NCBI RefSeq assembly: GCF_903994045.1
Contig: NZ_CAJEWD010000008.1
Coordinates: forward strand, 182,246-246,245
Direction: 5' to 3'
DNA length: 64,000 nucleotides
Source: Jeotgalicoccus meleagridis
GTDB lineage: Bacteria; Bacillota; Bacilli; Staphylococcales; Salinicoccaceae
The position numbers were made by a program, and so were the translations under genes. Positions 29,493 through 38,855 of the stretch are shown here, one piece after another. The number at the start of each line of letters is the position of its first letter. Position 1 is the first letter of the stretch. Below the pieces are notes generated by a model. That model saw nothing but the letters and a program-made list of their open reading frames with translations. It did not search any database and was not told where the DNA came from.

Positions 29493-31316
29493 TTATTCAT
29501 CATCCATTTTTAAAACTGCTAAGAAAGCTTCTTGTGGAATTTCTACGCTTCCAACTGCTTTCATTTTCTTCTTACCTTCTTTTTGCTTCTCTAACAATTT
29601 CTTCTTACGACTAATGTCCCCACCGTAACATTTAGATAGGACATTTTTACCCATGGATTTAATATTGGTACGAGAGACAATCTTTTGGCCAATAGCAGCT
29701 TGAATTGGCACTTCAAATTGTTGTCTTGGAATAATTTTCTTCAGTTTTTCAACGATTGCTTTTCCTCTTTCATAAGCAAAATCTCTATGAACAATAAAGC
29801 TTAAAGCATCTACTTTTTCACTGTTTAAGAGAATATCCATCTTAACTAGTTTAGATTCCTTATAACCGATTAATTCATAATCCAATGATGCATAACCTTT
29901 AGTATGTGATTTTAACTGATCAAAGAAATCAAATACTATTTCTGATAAAGGAATTTCATAGATGATGTTAACGCGCACGTCATCTAAATAATCCATGGTC
30001 ATAAAGTTTCCACGTTTTCTCTGACAGAGTTCCATAACAGAACCCACATAGTCATTAGGCACCATAATTTGTGCTTTAACGTATGGCTCGTTAATCTTCT
30101 CAATCTTTTGTGGATCTGGCATTTGTGCAGGGTTATCAACTCTGATTACTTCTCCATCAGTCATTTCAACGTTATATATTACCGACGGTGCAGTTGCGAT
30201 TAGATCGATACCAAACTCTCTTTCAATACGTTCTTGAACAATCTCCATATGTAAGAGTCCTAAGAAACCAGTTCTGAAACCAAAGCCTAATGCTTGAGAA
30301 GTTTCTGGCTCATACTGTAGAGAAGAGTCATTTAATTCTAATCTTTCCAGTGCTTCACGTAAGTCATTATACTTACTTGAATCGATTGGATACATCCCAC
30401 AATATACCATTGGGTTCATCTTCTTATAGCCTTGTAATGGTTCATCTGCTGGATTATCTGCATTGGTAATCGTATCCCCTACAAGGGAGTCTCCAACTTT
30501 TTTAATAGAAGCTACGATATATCCTACATCTCCAGCTGATAAATCTTCTACTGCTAGTGGACTTGGTGTATTAATACCAACTTCATTCACTTCGAATTCT
30601 TTTCCACTAGACATCATGCGTATTTTATCGCCTGCTTTAACCGTACCTTCAACAATTCTAATCGAAGAGATAACACCGCGATATGAATCAAAGACAGAGT
30701 CAAAAATTAAAGCCTTTAGTGGTGCTTCAGGATCGCCATCAGGTGCGGGTACTGTTGCGACAATTCTCTCTAGAATATCTTCTATACCAATATTTGACTT
30801 AGCTGACGCGTAAATTGAATCCTCAGCAGGTAATCCAATCACATCTTCTATCTCCTCAGCAACGCGGTCAGGGTCAGCAGCTGGCAAATCAATTTTATTC
30901 ACAACCGGTAAGAGCTCTAAATCATTGTCTAAAGCAAGGTAAACGTTAGCAAGTGTTTGAGCCTCTATACCTTGTGCAGCATCAACTACAAGTATTGCCC
31001 CTTCACAAGCAGCAAGTGATCTAGAAACTTCATAGGTAAAATCGACGTGTCCAGGCGTATCGATGAGATGAAAGGTATAATCTTCACCATCTTTTGCTGT
31101 GTATTTTAGTCTTACAGCATTCAGTTTAATAGTGATACCACGTTCTCTTTCTAAATCCATAGAATCTAGTAATTGAGATTTCATATCTCTGCTTTCGACA
31201 GAGCGTGTGTTTTCTAATAATCGATCAGCAAGGGAAGATTTGCCGTGGTCGATATGAGCTATAATTGAAAAGTTCCTTATATTTTTTTGTCTTTTTAAAC
31301 GTTCCATCTTATCCAT
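29493..31316 (-). CDS. lepA: Elongation factor 4 (LepA)
   Basis: A 607-residue translational GTPase (EF4) acting on stalled or back-translocating ribosomes. G1 is AHIDHGKSS, then RGITIK (G2), DTPGH (G3) and NKIDLP (G4). It also has the EF-G-like domains and the LepA-specific C-terminus ([19 protein letters not shown]). Two ATGs are possible, 31316 and 31307; the first is kept. No strong ribosome site precedes either. Confidence 0.96.
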   Translation of the reverse strand: MDKMERLKRQKNIRNFSIIAHIDHGKSSLADRLLENTRSVESRDMKSQLLDSMDLERERGITIKLNAVRLKYTAKDGEDYTFHLIDTPGHVDFTYEVSRSLAACEGAILVVDAAQGIEAQTLANVYLALDNDLELLPVVNKIDLPAADPDRVAEEIEDVIGLPAEDSIYASAKSNIGIEDILERIVATVPAPDGDPEAPLKALIFDSVFDSYRGVISSIRIVEGTVKAGDKIRMMSSGKEFEVNEVGINTPSPLAVEDLSAGDVGYIVASIKKVGDSLVGDTITNADNPADEPLQGYKKMNPMVYCGMYPIDSSKYNDLREALERLELNDSSLQYEPETSQALGFGFRTGFLGLLHMEIVQERIEREFGIDLIATAPSVIYNVEMTDGEVIRVDNPAQMPDPQKIEKINEPYVKAQIMVPNDYVGSVMELCQRKRGNFMTMDYLDDVRVNIIYEIPLSEIVFDFFDQLKSHTKGYASLDYELIGYKESKLVKMDILLNSEKVDALSFIVHRDFAYERGKAIVEKLKKIIPRQQFEVPIQAAIGQKIVSRTNIKSMGKNVLSKCYGGDISRKKKLLEKQKEGKKKMKAVGSVEIPQEAFLAVLKMDDE

Positions 31317-31352
31317 TTAAAATCCAACTTTCTTCGTCTTTACAATGCTATA

Positions 31353-31381
31353 ATTATACCAATGCTAGCGATTAACTTCAA
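31353..31381 (-). promoter_or_regulatory. lepA promoter
   Basis: On the minus strand, -35 TTGAAG (31376-31381) and -10 TATAAT (31353-31358), spacer 17. It is back to back with the rpsT promoter. Confidence 0.8.
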
Positions 31382-31399
31382 TTCATTTCGGATTGATTA

Positions 31400-31428
31400 T
31401 TGCATACGGTCGCTATTTTTGGTAAAAT
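31400..31428 (+). promoter_or_regulatory. rpsT promoter and leader palindrome
   Basis: -35 TTGCAT (31400-31405) and -10 TAAAAT (31423-31428), spacer 17. The short leader that follows contains a perfect 16-nt palindrome AAAGTTGTACAACTTT (31445-31460) just before the ribosome site. Confidence 0.75.
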
Positions 31429-31477
31429 ATTTTATGTTGCAATAAAAGTTGTACAACTTTATGTCGGAGGTGACATT

Positions 31478-31723
31478 ATGCCTAATATTAAATCAGCAAT
31501 CAAACGTGTGAGAACAAACCAAACTGCACAAGAAGCTAACATTGCACAAAAAAATGCGATGCGTACTGCAGTGAAACGTGCTGAAACAGCTAAACTTGAA
31601 GACGCTGACAACAAAGATGCTTTAGTATCTAACGCTGTCAAACTTGTAGACAAAGCTGCAAAAAGTAATCACATTCACGCTAATAAAGCAAGCCGTATTA
31701 AATCAAAACTTATGGCTAAATAA
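31478..31723 (+). CDS. rpsT: 30S ribosomal protein S20
   Basis: An 81-residue S20: MPNIKSAIKRVRTNQ at the start, Lys/Ala-rich helices, ending KASRIKSKLMAK. S20 binds 16S rRNA early in 30S assembly. The ATG at 31478 has GGAGGTG 6 nt upstream. An in-frame upstream extension to 31400 runs through the promoter and is not real. It is monocistronic with its own promoter and terminator. Confidence 0.97.
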   Translation: MPNIKSAIKRVRTNQTAQEANIAQKNAMRTAVKRAETAKLEDADNKDALVSNAVKLVDKAAKSNHIHANKASRIKSKLMAK

Positions 31724-31767
31724 AAATAAAACCTTCTTATAAAATTAAGAAGGTTTTATTTTTTTAT
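31724..31767. terminator. Bidirectional terminator between rpsT and holA
   Basis: A 16-bp stem (AAATAAAACCTTCTTA and complement) with a 6-nt loop, flanked by A- and T-runs, between convergent rpsT and holA; it overlaps the holA stop. Confidence 0.9.
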
Positions 31768-32726
31768 ATTTCTAAGATAAATAGCTCAAATAATGCTTCT
31801 CTATCTAGATAAGATGATTTGAATTTATAATCAATATCTCTACACAGCACTATTTTGTCTAAAAGTACATCTAAGTGTATTTGTCTGACATGTCTATGTG
31901 CTAATTTCACTCTGTATGGGTGGACCTTTAAAGTTTTTGCCATATTGTCTTCTTGATAACCTTGTTGGCTTAATATCTTAACTTGGTAAAACAATCTGAA
32001 TTGACCAATGATTAAGTGAAGAAGTTTAATCGGCTCTTCCTTTTGTAAAATAAGTCCTGAAGCTAAGTTAACTGCCTTTACCTTTTCATTTTTTAAAATA
32101 TAGTCAGTGAGTAAAAATACATTTTCTTCAAGTGAAATAGTAACGAGGTTTTGGACATCGACGAGTGTTATCTCATGGTCTACATATAAGATGAGCTTAG
32201 TTAACTCATTATATAAAGTTTCATACTTATAAGCGGTTCTTTCTAAGAGCAAATTCAAGGCTTCATGTTCAATTGTAATATCTTCACGGTCTAATACACT
32301 ATGAACATAGGCAATTAATTCACTCTCTGTCATCTCGTTAATCTCTATGACTTTAGCTTTTTGATTCATCAGCTTAGTCACTTTTTTACGCTTATCTAAT
32401 TTATCACTATGGACGACAAAAATAAGTAAAGTATCATCTTTTTTATTAGCAAGATAGTCAATTAAAGGATCGATATTGTGTTTTAAAGATCCCGTTTCTT
32501 TTTGCCCGGTAAACAGAATCGCCTCTTCTACCACAATCACTTTTCGATCACTCAAAAATGGCAGTGTTTGAGCTTCTTCAATAATAGTTTCAGTAGATGT
32601 GTCCTTGTAATTTAAACGTGTAAAATTAAAGTCATCTAAGTCACCAACATAAGTCTTGGCGATTTTTTTTACTTCATCTTCTATACGTATAATATTTGTC
32701 CCGTATAAGAGTTGTAGCAGATCCAT
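31764..32726 (-). CDS. holA: DNA polymerase III subunit delta
   Basis: A 320-residue clamp-loader delta subunit that opens the beta clamp. It is recognised by the N-terminal YGTNIIRIEDEV, a degenerate nucleotide-binding fold without Walker A, LPFLSDRKVIVV, and a C-terminal helical collar (LHLIIGQFRLFYQVK). The length is typical of HolA/YqeN. AAGGAG lies 7 nt before the ATG. It lies next to yqzM and comEC, as in B. subtilis. Confidence 0.93.
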   Translation of the reverse strand: MDLLQLLYGTNIIRIEDEVKKIAKTYVGDLDDFNFTRLNYKDTSTETIIEEAQTLPFLSDRKVIVVEEAILFTGQKETGSLKHNIDPLIDYLANKKDDTLLIFVVHSDKLDKRKKVTKLMNQKAKVIEINEMTESELIAYVHSVLDREDITIEHEALNLLLERTAYKYETLYNELTKLILYVDHEITLVDVQNLVTISLEENVFLLTDYILKNEKVKAVNLASGLILQKEEPIKLLHLIIGQFRLFYQVKILSQQGYQEDNMAKTLKVHPYRVKLAHRHVRQIHLDVLLDKIVLCRDIDYKFKSSYLDREALFELFILEI

Positions 32727-32814
32727 GGCGAAGCTCCTTAATGTTTATAAATCTATTATAGCTTTTTTTTAGAATATATCATATACTATAAGTAAGTGTT
32801 TAGGGGGTAATTTC

Positions 32815-32949
32815 ATGAACAAATTCGAGAAAAACGTACAATCAAAAAACAATGATGTTATCGATTCTGGTTTAGGATTTATTGTAGGTTTCATTGCTTT
32901 TGCAGTCATCTACATTATTCCTCAAGTATTCGCGATCGTTGCTGGTTAA
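32815..32949 (+). CDS. YqzM-like small membrane protein
   Basis: A 44-residue protein: MNKFEKNVQSKNNDVIDSG, then a hydrophobic membrane segment (about 20-43). It resembles B. subtilis YqzM in length, N-terminus and position between holA and comEC. Function is unknown. AGGGGG lies 7 nt before the ATG. It has its own terminator. A possible -10 TATACT lies at 32782-32787, but no convincing -35 was found. Confidence 0.85.
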   Translation: MNKFEKNVQSKNNDVIDSGLGFIVGFIAFAVIYIIPQVFAIVAG

Positions 32950-32954
32950 ATTCT

Positions 32955-32979
32955 AAGAGCCTTTAAGGCTCTTTTTTTA
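32955..32979. terminator. Bidirectional terminator between yqzM-like gene and comEC
   Basis: A 19-nt palindrome (AAGAGCCTT and complement) centred at 32964 followed by a T-run, overlapping the comEC stop. Confidence 0.88.
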
Positions 32980-35199
32980 TTTTTCTAAACACGCTTTGTC
33001 AACACGTAATTTTTGTCGAATACATATTGTATCATCTTTTATTTTAAATTCTACCATCCCCGACTCTTGTGTATTATAAATGATTGATTCAGACAAGTTA
33101 TCGACTACTTCTTGATGTGGGTGTTTATAGCGATTATTCACACCAGCTGAAATTAATGAAATTTTAGGCGAGACCCTACTAAGAAATTCCTGACTTGTTG
33201 ATGTGTCACTACCATGGTGACTAACTTTTAAAATATCACTTTGTAAATTGAAGTCTTCTTTAAGTAAACTCTCTTCCCTATCTACACTTATATCCCCTGT
33301 AAATAAAACAGAGTACTGATCCATAAACACTTTTAAAACAATCGATTGATTGTTGGAATCTAAAAGCTCGGTGTCTGTTAAGAGTTGCTGAAATTTGATA
33401 TTCCCAATACTGAACTCTTTTATATTTCGACTATCAATAATCTTTTCTTTTTTCTCCTCACTTAATCCACTAACCCATTCTCCAAATTTTTCATCTTCAC
33501 TATTTATTAATATATTGCTGACTTCTAATTTTTCTAAAATGTGACCTGCTTCCCCACTATGATCTATATCTAAGTGACTGATGATTAGTAAATCGATTTT
33601 ACCAAGACCAGCTTCTTTTAAATACGGCAGAATGTTCTTCTCACTTAAAGGAATTGCATTTTCTTGATCACTAAACCTTCCACCAGTATCAATTAAGACT
33701 GTCTTATTCTCTCTATGGTCTCTTAAAATAAAAGCATCTCCTTGACTAACATCTACCATGGTTAATGTAAAATTATCTTTATAGTTTTGAGCATTAAAGT
33801 ATAAGATTATGATAATAAGAACAGTAGCTATGCCTACTTTAAACACTTCTTTACTTAAACAGTGAAGGATTAATTTATAAGAGATTGCAATTAATAATAT
33901 TGTGGAGACATCATGTAAATTTTTGATCGGTATTCTATGTTTAAAAGCTTGTGCAATTTGATCGATAAGATATTTTAAATATGTATAAAAATTATGGTAG
34001 AGTTCGTTTAAAAACTCAGGAAAATACACAAATGATAGGACATTAAAGATAATTACACTAGGAAAAACAAGGAAAGAAAACAAAGGTACAAAGAAGATAT
34101 TAAGTATAAGTCCAGATAAGCTAATCTCATTAAACTGCAAGAGGACAATGACAATAGTTGAAAGTTCACAGATGATTGTAATTAAAATTAGTTGAGTGAA
34201 GTTTTTATATTGTGCCAAGATTGGTCGACATAAGACTATAAATAAAGTCGTCATATACGATAGTTGAAAGCCAGCATGATACATGACCCAAGGGTTAAAA
34301 ACTATTTGAACTAAGGCAGATAAAGAAATTATGGTCAAGTAAGGTTTTCTTTTAAACAAAGATGTGACTAAAAGCATAATCCCCATAAAAGTTGCTCTTA
34401 AGACACTCGGTGAAAAAAAGTTAAGAAAGAAAAAACAAAGCAAGACAGCAATTAGGATGAGTTTAATTGTGACTCTTGATAATTTAAAGCACCTTAAAAT
34501 AAAAATTACCACACCAGATAAAAAAGCAACATGCGTTCCTGAAATGACATACAAATGATAGATACCAAGCTTTTGTAGTGCATCAAAAAAATCAGCTTCT
34601 ATATAAGATTTATTACCTATAGATAAGGTGAGCATATCAAACTTATAATCATGTTCAGTGATGTTTAATATTTTATTGATATAGATACTACGAATCTGAT
34701 TAATCTTTTGAGATAAGTTCGGCTGATGCTTGCTACAGCTTAAACCATGGAAATTATCTAGATATATCCGACCGGCTAATTGATTTATATGCAAGTTTTC
34801 AAAGGCATCCCTTTTAATAAAGTTTCTCTCTTCAACAATTTCATTAATTTCTATATCACCATAACACCGTGTTGAGATAGGTAATAGATCGTCTTCTGTG
34901 ACATATAATTCATACTTCCCCTTATCAGAATGAACGATATAATGCGTTTGGTCTTTATAGTATTTATAGTCATCGATGACAAAATAATAAAGATTATCTG
35001 TTTGAATCGTTTTATCGAGTTGTGAAACGAAATATATAGAAAGAAGACAAACTGAAGTAAATGTAAGCATAAAGACAAATTTTTTTAAATTGATATAGAC
35101 ACTGTACATTAAAAAAACATAAAAAAAGAAGCCCAATATTGGGCTTTCAATAAAGACATAAGCAGTAATGATACTAAGTACTATATAGAGTAGCAGCAT
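32977..35199 (-). CDS. comEC: DNA internalisation/competence channel ComEC
   Basis: A 740-residue protein that forms the channel for single-stranded DNA across the membrane during transformation. An N-terminal soluble domain follows two or three membrane segments, then a long hydrophobic Competence domain (about 190-470). The C-terminal metallo-beta-lactamase domain has SHLDIDHSGE, FTGDIS and VSHHGSDTSTS. All metal-ligand motifs are intact, so the protein looks functional. The ATG overlaps the comEB stop (TAATG); no good independent ribosome site is seen. Confidence 0.93.
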   Translation of the reverse strand: MLLLYIVLSIITAYVFIESPILGFFFYVFLMYSVYINLKKFVFMLTFTSVCLLSIYFVSQLDKTIQTDNLYYFVIDDYKYYKDQTHYIVHSDKGKYELYVTEDDLLPISTRCYGDIEINEIVEERNFIKRDAFENLHINQLAGRIYLDNFHGLSCSKHQPNLSQKINQIRSIYINKILNITEHDYKFDMLTLSIGNKSYIEADFFDALQKLGIYHLYVISGTHVAFLSGVVIFILRCFKLSRVTIKLILIAVLLCFFFLNFFSPSVLRATFMGIMLLVTSLFKRKPYLTIISLSALVQIVFNPWVMYHAGFQLSYMTTLFIVLCRPILAQYKNFTQLILITIICELSTIVIVLLQFNEISLSGLILNIFFVPLFSFLVFPSVIIFNVLSFVYFPEFLNELYHNFYTYLKYLIDQIAQAFKHRIPIKNLHDVSTILLIAISYKLILHCLSKEVFKVGIATVLIIIILYFNAQNYKDNFTLTMVDVSQGDAFILRDHRENKTVLIDTGGRFSDQENAIPLSEKNILPYLKEAGLGKIDLLIISHLDIDHSGEAGHILEKLEVSNILINSEDEKFGEWVSGLSEEKKEKIIDSRNIKEFSIGNIKFQQLLTDTELLDSNNQSIVLKVFMDQYSVLFTGDISVDREESLLKEDFNLQSDILKVSHHGSDTSTSQEFLSRVSPKISLISAGVNNRYKHPHQEVVDNLSESIIYNTQESGMVEFKIKDDTICIRQKLRVDKACLEK

Positions 35200-35657
35200 T
35201 ATAGTGCTTCAAAATATGCTTTAACTGTTTCAGTATCGGTATCAATCAATTCATAGTTAATATTATTTTTATCGAGTAATTCTATAGCGTAAGGATGATT
35301 TTTATAATCTTCACGATAATAGATATTCTTAATACCTGCTTGAATTAGTGCCTTAGTGCAGTTAATGCAAGGGAAATGAGTAACGTAGACTGTCGCACCT
35401 TCTGTTGACACACCAAACTTAGAACACTGCAGTAAACCATTAATCTCTGCATGGATAGTTCGAATACAATGTCCATCTTCTAAATAACAGCCTTCATCAA
35501 TACAGTGAACCTCACCTGATACTGAACCATTGTAACCCCCTGCAATAATGCGGTTGTCCTTGACTATAGTTGCACCGACACTTAATCGTTTACATGTGGA
35601 TCTAAGTGAGAGTAACATTGCCTGTGCCATAAAGTATTCATGCCAGTTAATTCTCAT
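35199..35657 (-). CDS. comEB: ComEB-like deoxycytidylate deaminase
   Basis: A 152-residue zinc-dependent dCMP deaminase that makes dUMP for thymidylate synthesis. It shows the catalytic HAE in TIHAEINGLLQ (near 70) and PCINCTK (near 97-103), with an extra Cys/His cluster (HCIDEGCYLEDGHC) that binds a second zinc in this family. GAGGTG lies before the ATG. Its competence role is by location only. Confidence 0.94.
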   Translation of the reverse strand: MRINWHEYFMAQAMLLSLRSTCKRLSVGATIVKDNRIIAGGYNGSVSGEVHCIDEGCYLEDGHCIRTIHAEINGLLQCSKFGVSTEGATVYVTHFPCINCTKALIQAGIKNIYYREDYKNHPYAIELLDKNNINYELIDTDTETVKAYFEAL

Positions 35658-35666
35658 ATATACACC

Positions 35667-36299
35667 TCAATTTATAGTGATATCAGCTTGAAGATTTTCA
35701 AAAGTCTTTTCTCCAATACCCGATATATTCATCAGATCTTCTACTTTAGAAAATAGACCAAACTCTTCTCTATACTCAATAATTGCTTGTGCTTTCTTTT
35801 CACCAATACCATTTAAAGTAGTCAGTTCACTTACATCAGCAGTGTTGATATTAACTTTACTTGATTCTTCACTGCCTTCAAGATTCGTACTGTCTCCAGT
35901 AGTAAGGTAAGGAATTTCTTTTGAATCTAACTCACCCTTAAAAGGCACATAGATGACCATCTCATCTTTTAATTTAAGAGATTGATTAACAGTGAGTAAA
36001 TCTGCATTTTTTGATACTGCTGCAATATCAAGTACGTTTTTAATTCTAGCATCTCCTGGTAATTCATAGACACCTGGTGCATTGACTGCCCCTTTAACTT
36101 CAACAAAAACAGTAGTAGGCAATGTTTCTTCTAAATCCTCTGTTGTTTCTTCTACAACACTTGTGTCAATAGGAAAAGGGGTCTCTTCAACTTCTTGACC
36201 TTGAAATAATTTCAAAAGTAGAAAAACCAATACTACGGTGATGATTCCAGCTGAAATAAGATAAGCACGATACTGCTCAAAAAATGATCGTATATCCAT
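35667..36299 (-). CDS. comEA: Competence DNA-binding receptor ComEA
   Basis: A 210-residue membrane-anchored DNA receptor for transformation. It has a membrane segment at about 13-32, an acidic linker, an SLBB domain (VFVEVKGAVNAPGVYEL, about 63-120), then a C-terminal helix-hairpin-helix DNA-binding domain (VNINTADVSELTTLNGIG, about 148-210). AGGAGG lies before the ATG. It is first of comEA-comEB-comEC. No convincing sigma-A promoter or SigH site was found in the 88 nt upstream. Confidence 0.94.
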   Translation of the reverse strand: MDIRSFFEQYRAYLISAGIITVVLVFLLLKLFQGQEVEETPFPIDTSVVEETTEDLEETLPTTVFVEVKGAVNAPGVYELPGDARIKNVLDIAAVSKNADLLTVNQSLKLKDEMVIYVPFKGELDSKEIPYLTTGDSTNLEGSEESSKVNINTADVSELTTLNGIGEKKAQAIIEYREEFGLFSKVEDLMNISGIGEKTFENLQADITIN

Positions 36300-36387
36300 A
36301 ATTTCCTCCTGATATAGTTCTTATACTATATATAGGAAATTCAGATAACTTATTTTTATTTCGAATAAGTTAATAAATTTATTTAGC

Positions 36388-37110
36388 TTATTTTTTTAGG
36401 ATATAGAAATTTCTTTCTGCTAAATCTGTTATAGGATTATCGATATCAAAATCAGAGAAAGTGTGATGAATAGTGAAATCAGAAGAGATTGCCATCTGTA
36501 AAATATCACTATGTTTATAAGTTTCTTGGTAGTGAGTTTCTTCATATTTTGAATAGCGACCATCTGATTCTTTAATGAAAAATGTCAATTCATGCCAAAC
36601 ACTTAAATCCTTTTCTCCAGGAATCGTTTGCCAAGTGTAAAAGACATCTTCATTAGAATCCGAGTATAATTCATAATTAAAATCTGTTTTAAACTTCTCT
36701 TCCGTATGAACATCAAAAATAAAAATACCATTCTCATTTAGGTGTTTGTAGGCTTGATTAAGCACTTTCAGAAAATCTTCTTTAGATGGTGCATAATTTA
36801 AGACGTCTGCAGTAGCAATAATTAAATCAAAACGCTCATCTAAGTCAAAGTCGATCATATCTTGAACATAGAGTTCAGCATCAGTGTGATGACTTTTAGC
36901 TAAATCAATCATCTCTTCTGAATTATCGATACCGAATTTTTTATCGATTGATAAATTGCGTAAAATATAGCCTGTGCCAACTCCAATATCTAAGACGGAC
37001 GAAGCATCTTTACTATAATATTTGATAATATCTAGCCACAGATTATAAGGCATATCATAATTTAGAATATCATATACTTTTGCAAAACTTTTATACTTAT
37101 TGGTGGCCAA
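36388..37110 (-). CDS. Class I SAM-dependent methyltransferase (YqeM-like)
   Basis: A 240-residue methyltransferase with SAM motif VLDIGVGTGYILRNL (near 40), GIDNSEEMIDLA and FDLIIATADVLNYA. The substrate is unknown; by position it corresponds to B. subtilis YqeM. I place the start at the TTG at 37110 (MATNKYKSFAKVYD), with GGTGA 5 nt upstream; an in-frame ATG at 37125 has a poorer site. It overlaps rsfS by about 14 nt and ends the yqeG run. Confidence 0.82.
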   Translation of the reverse strand: MATNKYKSFAKVYDILNYDMPYNLWLDIIKYYSKDASSVLDIGVGTGYILRNLSIDKKFGIDNSEEMIDLAKSHHTDAELYVQDMIDFDLDERFDLIIATADVLNYAPSKEDFLKVLNQAYKHLNENGIFIFDVHTEEKFKTDFNYELYSDSNEDVFYTWQTIPGEKDLSVWHELTFFIKESDGRYSKYEETHYQETYKHSDILQMAISSDFTIHHTFSDFDIDNPITDLAERNFYILKK

Positions 37111-37438
37111 CACTATCACCGTCATCTTTAAATAGACGTTCTAAATTATAATATTCTCTTTCTGTTTTGACAAAAATATGGACGATAACATCGCCAACAT
37201 CACACAAAATCCATTTACCTGTTCTGTAGCCTTCAAGCTTAACATCTAGCTGATTTTTATGAGCTACGTCTCTCACTTCATCAGCAATCGCTTGGGTTTG
37301 TCTTTCTGTATTGCCATGGCATATCACAAAGTAGTCGGTCACTGGGCTAGAATTTTTTACGTCATAGACTGTAATATCCTGAGCGCGTTTATCGTCTACT
37401 GCTTCCACCATTAAATCTAATAATTTACTACTTTCCAT
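37097..37438 (-). CDS. rsfS: Ribosomal silencing factor RsfS
   Basis: A 113-residue RsfS/Iojap protein that binds L14 and blocks 30S-50S joining in starvation. Conserved parts are DITVYDVKNSSPVTDYFVIC and the C-terminal GDVIVHIFVKTEREYYNLERLF. AAGGAG lies 8 nt before the ATG. It lies between yqeK and the YqeM-like gene, the standard order. Confidence 0.95.
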   Translation of the reverse strand: MESSKLLDLMVEAVDDKRAQDITVYDVKNSSPVTDYFVICHGNTERQTQAIADEVRDVAHKNQLDVKLEGYRTGKWILCDVGDVIVHIFVKTEREYYNLERLFKDDGDSVGHQ

Positions 37439-37442
37439 ACCG

Positions 37443-38012
37443 TCACTCCTTGGCCATATTATAATAATTTAAGCATTCTAAAGTCTTATGATAAATTGTC
37501 TGATCTTTATTTAATAAATGTTGAATATTTCTTTTTGTAATTGCATAGACTGCCTTATCCAGATTCTTTTCTTCATAGACGATTGTTCTAATATCATCGA
37601 CTCCGGGCTGGCTTCTTTCAGGTTCTATATAATCAGCAACAAAGATTATCTTTTCTAAGATCCCCATCTGTTTTGCACCTGATGTATGATTGCTAATCGC
37701 TTTTAGAACGTCGATATCACTCACACCAAATTTATTTTTCACCTTTACCGCTGCTATTGGTCCATGTAAGACTTCTGATTTATATTCCAACAGTTCTGGA
37801 TCCAGACCTTCTGAACTTACTGTCTGATACATTTTAGCTAGGTCATCATACTTTGAATAATCGTGTAAGACCCCGGCTAGATAAGCTTTTGATGAATCTG
37901 CGTTAAACATTTCTGCCATTTCTTCAGCGGTTTCCGCTACTCTTTGGCAGTGTTTAAAACGCTTTTTAGGTAATTTCTCCGCTGCAACTTTCAGTGCTTC
38001 CTTACGTTTCAT
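37443..38012 (-). CDS. YqeK-family HD-domain Ap4A hydrolase
   Basis: A 189-residue HD-domain phosphohydrolase. YqeK proteins symmetrically hydrolyse diadenosine tetraphosphate to ADP. Metal and catalytic motifs are H at KHCQRV, HDYSKYDD (HD near 50), LHGPIAA and SNHTSG. It overlaps the nadD end by 11 nt, giving coupled expression with NAD synthesis. Confidence 0.92.
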   Translation of the reverse strand: MKRKEALKVAAEKLPKKRFKHCQRVAETAEEMAEMFNADSSKAYLAGVLHDYSKYDDLAKMYQTVSSEGLDPELLEYKSEVLHGPIAAVKVKNKFGVSDIDVLKAISNHTSGAKQMGILEKIIFVADYIEPERSQPGVDDIRTIVYEEKNLDKAVYAITKRNIQHLLNKDQTIYHKTLECLNYYNMAKE

Positions 38013-38565
38013 ATAAGCGATGCTCCTTTATATACTGATACACTTTGTGATCTAGTAGATGTCTGACTTCTGTTTGATTTTTAAGTCTCTCCCTAATCAC
38101 TGAGGACGATACTTCTACAGTGTTTATATCAAGTTGAATAAATGGCGGCTGAACTTCTATTGCTGTATTTTCTCGATTAACTACCACAAATTGAGCTAAG
38201 TCATGTAATAATTCATTATTTTTCCAACGGTCAAATGACTGGTAGTGATCTGTCCCAATAATGAAATATAAATCATCATTAACAAACTGCTCATTTAAAT
38301 AAGTGAGTGTATCATAAGTATAGGTCGTTGTTTGACCAAATATTTCATAGCTGTCTACTTCTATATAATCAAAGTCTTCAAGGCATTGTGTCAGCATTTT
38401 AAAGCGGTCTTGACTACTCGTATTCACTACGCCTTTAAAAGGAGAAAGATAAGTCGGCATGACTAATACCTTATCAAGGTCTAGTTTGAGATAAGTTTCT
38501 ATCATGGCATTGATATGTCCAATATGGATAGGATCAAAACTGCCCCCAAATATTCCTATTTTCAT
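38002..38565 (-). CDS. nadD: Nicotinate-nucleotide adenylyltransferase
   Basis: A 187-residue enzyme that makes nicotinate adenine dinucleotide, a step common to NAD synthesis routes. It shows GIFGGSFDPIHIGH at the N-terminus, with the T/HxGH-type site, and SSSVIRERL near 155. The ATG overlaps the yhbY stop (ATGA). Confidence 0.96.
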   Translation of the reverse strand: MKIGIFGGSFDPIHIGHINAMIETYLKLDLDKVLVMPTYLSPFKGVVNTSSQDRFKMLTQCLEDFDYIEVDSYEIFGQTTTYTYDTLTYLNEQFVNDDLYFIIGTDHYQSFDRWKNNELLHDLAQFVVVNRENTAIEVQPPFIQLDINTVEVSSSVIRERLKNQTEVRHLLDHKVYQYIKEHRLYET

Positions 38566-38855
38566 GGTAGGTCAATCGATTTATGTTCTTGTGATTCCTT
38601 ATATAAAACAATAGTGTTACCCATAATTTGGACTAGCTCAGAAGCTGTTTCATTTACCAAGCTTTCTGCAATTGAATCTTTGTCTTCTAAACAATTTTGT
38701 AAAACAGAAATTTTGATAAGTTCTCGCTTCTCTAACACATCTTTAATTTGCGTAATAAAATTATCCGTTAAACCATTTTTACCAATTTGAAATAAGGCTG
38801 ATTCATGATGAGCTAATGAACGCAAATATCTTTTTTGTTTTCCACTTAAAGTCAT
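38562..38855 (-). CDS. YhbY/YqeI-family RNA-binding protein (CRM domain)
   Basis: A 97-residue single CRM/YhbY-domain protein (LSGKQKRYLRSLAHHESALFQ; GNTIVLYK near the end). It associates with pre-50S ribosomes in other bacteria. The start overlaps the aroE stop (TAATG) and the end overlaps nadD, so translation is coupled on both sides. Confidence 0.92.
   Translation of the reverse strand: MTLSGKQKRYLRSLAHHESALFQIGKNGLTDNFITQIKDVLEKRELIKISVLQNCLEDKDSIAESLVNETASELVQIMGNTIVLYKESQEHKSIDLP

Noticed and set aside
30463..30813. 116-residue plus-strand ORF opposite lepA
   Set aside because: Antisense to conserved lepA codons, low-complexity Ser/Pro-rich translation, no supporting signals.
31400..31477. 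N-terminal extension of S20
   Set aside because: It translates through the promoter; the ATG at 31478 has a strong ribosome site and matches all S20 proteins.
36300..36387. SigH or ComK site upstream of comEA
   Set aside because: The AT-rich gap holds only a weak hairpin (36346-36372) and no convincing match to either consensus.
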